Shown here piece by piece: positions 61,235-64,000 of a stretch of DNA of 64,000 nucleotides. A program made the translations under genes and the position numbers. Source of the stretch: Roseomonas aeriglobus (GTDB taxonomy: Bacteria; Pseudomonadota; Alphaproteobacteria; Sphingomonadales; Sphingomonadaceae); assembly GCA_016937575.1 (NCBI GenBank), contig JAFHKN010000002.1, positions 1,984,001 to 2,048,000 on the forward strand, read 5' to 3'. Within the stretch, counting starts at the first letter, position 1, and the number at the start of each line of letters is the position of its first letter. The notes beneath the pieces are model-generated. The model was not told the origin of the DNA and made no database searches. It saw only the letters and a list, made by a program, of their open reading frames with translations.

Positions 61235-62650
61235 TCACGCCGCCACCTCGCGCGCGACCTGGACATCATCGAACGGCAGGACGAGATCGCCGACGATCTG
61301 GCCCTGCTCGTGCCCCTTGCCTGCGACCAGCACGATATCCTGCGGCCCCGCCATCCGCACTGCCTCCGCGATCGCCGCGCGGCGGTCGCCGATCTCGATC
61401 GCACCCGGCACGCCCTTGAGCACGTCGGCTCGGATCGCGGCCGGATCTTCCGAGCGCGGGTTGTCGTCGGTCACGATCACGACGTCCGCGCCGCGTGCCG
61501 CAGCCTCGCCCATCGGTTCGCGTTTGCCGGTGTCGCGATCGCCGCCGGCACCGAACACGACGATCAACCGGCCCGCGACATGCGGTTTCAGCGCAGCGAT
61601 CGCGGCATCGAGCGCGTCGGGGGTGTGGGCATAATCGACATAGACCGGCGCGCCGCCGGCGGTGATGACCGCGCGCTCCAATCGCCCGCGCACCGGTTGC
61701 AGCCGGCCGAGCGCCGCGATCGTCGCTGCCACATCGCCGCCGGTCGCGATGACGAGGCCCGCCGCGGTCAGCGCGTTCGCGGCCTGGTAGGCACCGATCA
61801 ACGGCAGCATCACCGTGTGCGTCTTGCCACCGGCCTCAATCGTCAACCCCTGCCCGAGCAGGGTCGGTTCGCGCCCGATCATCCGCAGCGTGTCGCCATG
61901 TTCGCCGACGGTCAGCAATTTCAGACCGCGCGCACGGGCCAGGTCGATCACCCGCTCCGAATTCGGGTCGTCGGCCCACACCACCACCGCACCGTCGTCG
62001 GCAACGACTTCGGCGAACAATCGCAGCTTGGCAGTGAAATAGGCCGCCATGTCGCCGTGATAATCGAGATGATCGCGGCTCAGATTGGTGAAGGCGGCAG
62101 CGCGCACCGGCAGACCTTCGGTGCGGTACTGGGTGAGCCCGTGGCTCGACGCCTCGAACGCGACATGAGTCACGCCTTCGCGCGCGAGCCCGGCGACGTT
62201 CGACAGGAAGGTCACGACATCGGGCGTGGTCAGCCCGGTCGTCACGCGATCATCGGCGGTCGTCACCCCCAGCGTCCCGATCGATGCCGCATGATAGCCG
62301 GCAAAGCGCCACAGCTGGCGGGTCAGTTCGACCGTGGAGGTCTTGCCGTTGGTGCCGGTGACCGCGACGGTCGTCTGGGGGAACGGGGCGAAGAAGCGCG
62401 CGGCTAGTTGCGCGAAACGCTCACGCGGATTGTCCGCGGCGATGTGGACCGCGCCCTCGACCGTCACGCCCGGCCGCGCGACAACCGCGATCGCGCCGGC
62501 GGCGACGGCGGCGGGGATGAAATCCTCGCCATTCACCCGCGCGCCTTCGAACGCGCCGAAGATGGTGCCGCGCGCGACCTTGCGGTGGTCGATCGCAAAA
62601 CCGGTGACGGTCGCGTCCTCGGCATCGCCGGTGAGCGCCCCGAGCTTCAC
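61235..62650 (-). CDS. murE: UDP-MurNAc-L-Ala-D-Glu:meso-diaminopimelate ligase MurE
   Basis: 471-residue Mur ligase for the third peptide residue. N-terminal FAIDHRKVARGTIFGAFEG, ATP loop VTGTNGKTSTVELT, FEASSHGLTQYR, and the substrate motif DDNPRSEDPAAI, whose DNPR box indicates meso-diaminopimelate. GTG start at 62650 overlaps the ftsI stop (GTGA). Confidence 0.96.
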   Translation of the reverse strand: MKLGALTGDAEDATVTGFAIDHRKVARGTIFGAFEGARVNGEDFIPAAVAAGAIAVVARPGVTVEGAVHIAADNPRERFAQLAARFFAPFPQTTVAVTGTNGKTSTVELTRQLWRFAGYHAASIGTLGVTTADDRVTTGLTTPDVVTFLSNVAGLAREGVTHVAFEASSHGLTQYRTEGLPVRAAAFTNLSRDHLDYHGDMAAYFTAKLRLFAEVVADDGAVVVWADDPNSERVIDLARARGLKLLTVGEHGDTLRMIGREPTLLGQGLTIEAGGKTHTVMLPLIGAYQAANALTAAGLVIATGGDVAATIAALGRLQPVRGRLERAVITAGGAPVYVDYAHTPDALDAAIAALKPHVAGRLIVVFGAGGDRDTGKREPMGEAAARGADVVIVTDDNPRSEDPAAIRADVLKGVPGAIEIGDRRAAIAEAVRMAGPQDIVLVAGKGHEQGQIVGDLVLPFDDVQVAREVAA

Positions 62651-64000
62651 TCCGCCTCGCCGTGCTTGTCGGCGGGCGCGCGCCAGATCAGCGGCTTCAT
62701 GTCCGACAGGTCGACGTCGCGGGTCAGGCTCGGCTGGACGCCCAGCAGGGAGCCCGTGCGGCTGATGACACGGCTGACGACCGGCGCGGCGGTATAGGCC
62801 GCGGTCGTCTGGAACGAATTCGCTTCAACGCGCTGGGACGAATCGAGCATCACGATCACCACATAGCGCGGCGCGTCCATCGGGAAAGCCGCAGCGAAGG
62901 TCGAGACGTTGACGTGCTTCGAATAGCCGCCGACGCCAGGCTTTTCCGCGGTGCCGGTCTTGCCGCCGACGCGGTAGCCCGCGGCCTCGCCCTTCTTGCC
63001 GGTGCCATCGGTGACGATCAGGCGCAGCAACTGGCGCATCCGCGCGCTGGTCGCTTCGCTGATGACGCGTCGACCGGCCGGGGCCTGGCCGGGGTCGATC
63101 TTCATCATGGTCGCGGGACGCCACACGCCGCCGTTGACCAGCGCAGCATAGGCGCTCGCCAGGTGCAGCGGCGTGACGGCGATGCCGTGGCCATAGGCCG
63201 TCGTCATCGTCGTCGCGCGTCCCCAGTTGACCGGCCAGAGCGGCTTGGCCTTCTCGATTTCGATATCGGGCGCGGTGTCGAAGCCCATCTTGCGGAACAT
63301 CGCCTCCATGCGATCGCGGCCGATTTCGTCGGCGATGCGCGCGGTCGCGATGTTCGACGAATAGATCAGCGTCTCCGGAATGTTCAGCCAGCGCTTCTGG
63401 GCGTGGTCGTCCTTGATGTGAAAGCGACCGATCGGCAGCGGCTGGGTCGCGTCGAAGCGGCGCGACATATCGGTGACCACGCCCGAATCGATCGCCGCCG
63501 CCATCGCGATCGGCTTGAACGCCGAACCGAGTTCATAGCGGCTCTGCGTCATGTTGTTCATGCCGCCGTCGCCCGACTGGACCTTGTTCGGGTTGAAGGT
63601 CGGGAGCGACGACATCGCCATCACTTCGCCGGTGTGCACATCCAGGATGACGCCGGCGGCGCCCACGGCATGATAGGCGACCATCGCGCGGGTGAGTTCA
63701 CTGTCGAGCGCCCCCTGCACGCGCGCGTCGATCGACAGCGCGACCGGCTGTGCGCGACTGGCGTCGGCAGTCAGCCGCTCGTTCAGCACGCGTTCCATGC
63801 CACGCACGCCCTGACGGTCGGCGTTGACATAGCCGATGGCCTGCGCCGCCAGGCTCGACTGCGGATAGAGCCGCTCGGGCTCCCGCGCGAAGATGATGCC
63901 CGGGTTGCCCAATGCATTCACCGCGCTGACCAGTTCGGGCATCGCGCGCTTCTTCAAATACACGAACCGCGAGGATGACGTGAGCATCCGGTAATAGGCG
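62647..64000 (-). CDS. ftsI: Penicillin-binding protein 3 / FtsI, 5' end beyond the window
   Basis: C-terminal ~450 residues of the septal transpeptidase; the frame is open to the right edge, so the true start and TM anchor lie outside. The dimerisation domain ends with YPQSSLAAQAIGYVNADRQG. The transpeptidase motifs are intact: SxxK in GSAFKPIAM, SxN in YSSNIATARI and KTG in GGKTGTAEK. A methionine near 63987 is internal. Partner of FtsW; heads the visible dcw operon and overlaps murE by GTGA. Confidence 0.95.
   Translation of the reverse strand, partial: AYYRMLTSSSRFVYLKKRAMPELVSAVNALGNPGIIFAREPERLYPQSSLAAQAIGYVNADRQGVRGMERVLNERLTADASRAQPVALSIDARVQGALDSELTRAMVAYHAVGAAGVILDVHTGEVMAMSSLPTFNPNKVQSGDGGMNNMTQSRYELGSAFKPIAMAAAIDSGVVTDMSRRFDATQPLPIGRFHIKDDHAQKRWLNIPETLIYSSNIATARIADEIGRDRMEAMFRKMGFDTAPDIEIEKAKPLWPVNWGRATTMTTAYGHGIAVTPLHLASAYAALVNGGVWRPATMMKIDPGQAPAGRRVISEATSARMRQLLRLIVTDGTGKKGEAAGYRVGGKTGTAEKPGVGGYSKHVNVSTFAAAFPMDAPRYVVIVMLDSSQRVEANSFQTTAAYTAAPVVSRVISRTGSLLGVQPSLTRDVDLSDMKPLIWRAPADKHGEAE

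Overview
This 64 kb, high-GC window is chromosomal DNA of an alphaproteobacterium, most probably a Sphingomonas-type member of the Sphingomonadaceae. The evidence is a 420-residue serine palmitoyltransferase with the active-site numbering of the Sphingomonas paucimobilis enzyme, a PhyR/NepR/EcfG general stress response locus, a division and cell wall (dcw) cluster, and several families of GC-rich palindromic repeats. It looks like ordinary chromosome: no phage, plasmid, transposase, CRISPR array or rRNA was seen.

Layout. 1-9334: the C-terminal part of an S9 peptidase, a dicarboxylate symporter, hspQ, tRNA-Ser(CGA), a TonB-dependent receptor, rplU-rpmA, an acetyltransferase, and a divergent hydrolase/TetR pair. 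9481-22448: obgE, a Uma2-fold protein, proB, then a sphingolipid region (ceramide-reductase-like epimerase, acyl carrier protein, serine palmitoyltransferase, hybrid histidine kinase, LptF, LptG, a fatty acid desaturase and a GNAT-type candidate ceramide synthase). 22692-28592: xth-erpA, an M23 peptidase and glnE-bcp-DUF455. 28664-33029: the general stress response locus, with EcfG, PhyR, two NepR-like genes, a degenerate histidine-kinase-like protein (PhyP-like), two EcfG-type promoters, a candidate small RNA and an entericidin-like lipoprotein. 33113-39765: the minus-strand run argS-SPOR-nagZ-scpA-scpB-tatA-tatB-tatC. 39945-46229: a small exported protein, a DUF1501/DUF1800 pair, and a TPR-SPOR protein with a dGTPase-like gene. 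46449-47187: a tandem array of palindromic repeats. 47254-64000: the dcw cluster, read right to left as ftsI(partial)-murE-murF-mraY-murD-ftsW-murG-murC-(64-codon gene)-murB-ddl-ftsQ-ftsA-ftsZ.

How it fits together. The sphingolipid region puts ceramide synthesis next to two inner-membrane permease subunits of the Lpt bridge. This suits a lineage whose outer leaflet is built on glycosphingolipid rather than classical LPS. The stress locus is a complete partner-switch: PhyR would bind NepR and free EcfG, and EcfG would then drive its own locus and a C-rich-loop small RNA. The dcw genes are translationally coupled, with many 1-4 nt overlaps, several using GTG starts. Palindromic repeats have entered the murB and murD coding sequences and the murB/ddl and murC/murG junctions without breaking the reading frames.

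Limits: identifications come from reading motifs and gene order by eye. No database search or structure prediction was run, and promoter and RNA calls are pattern-based.
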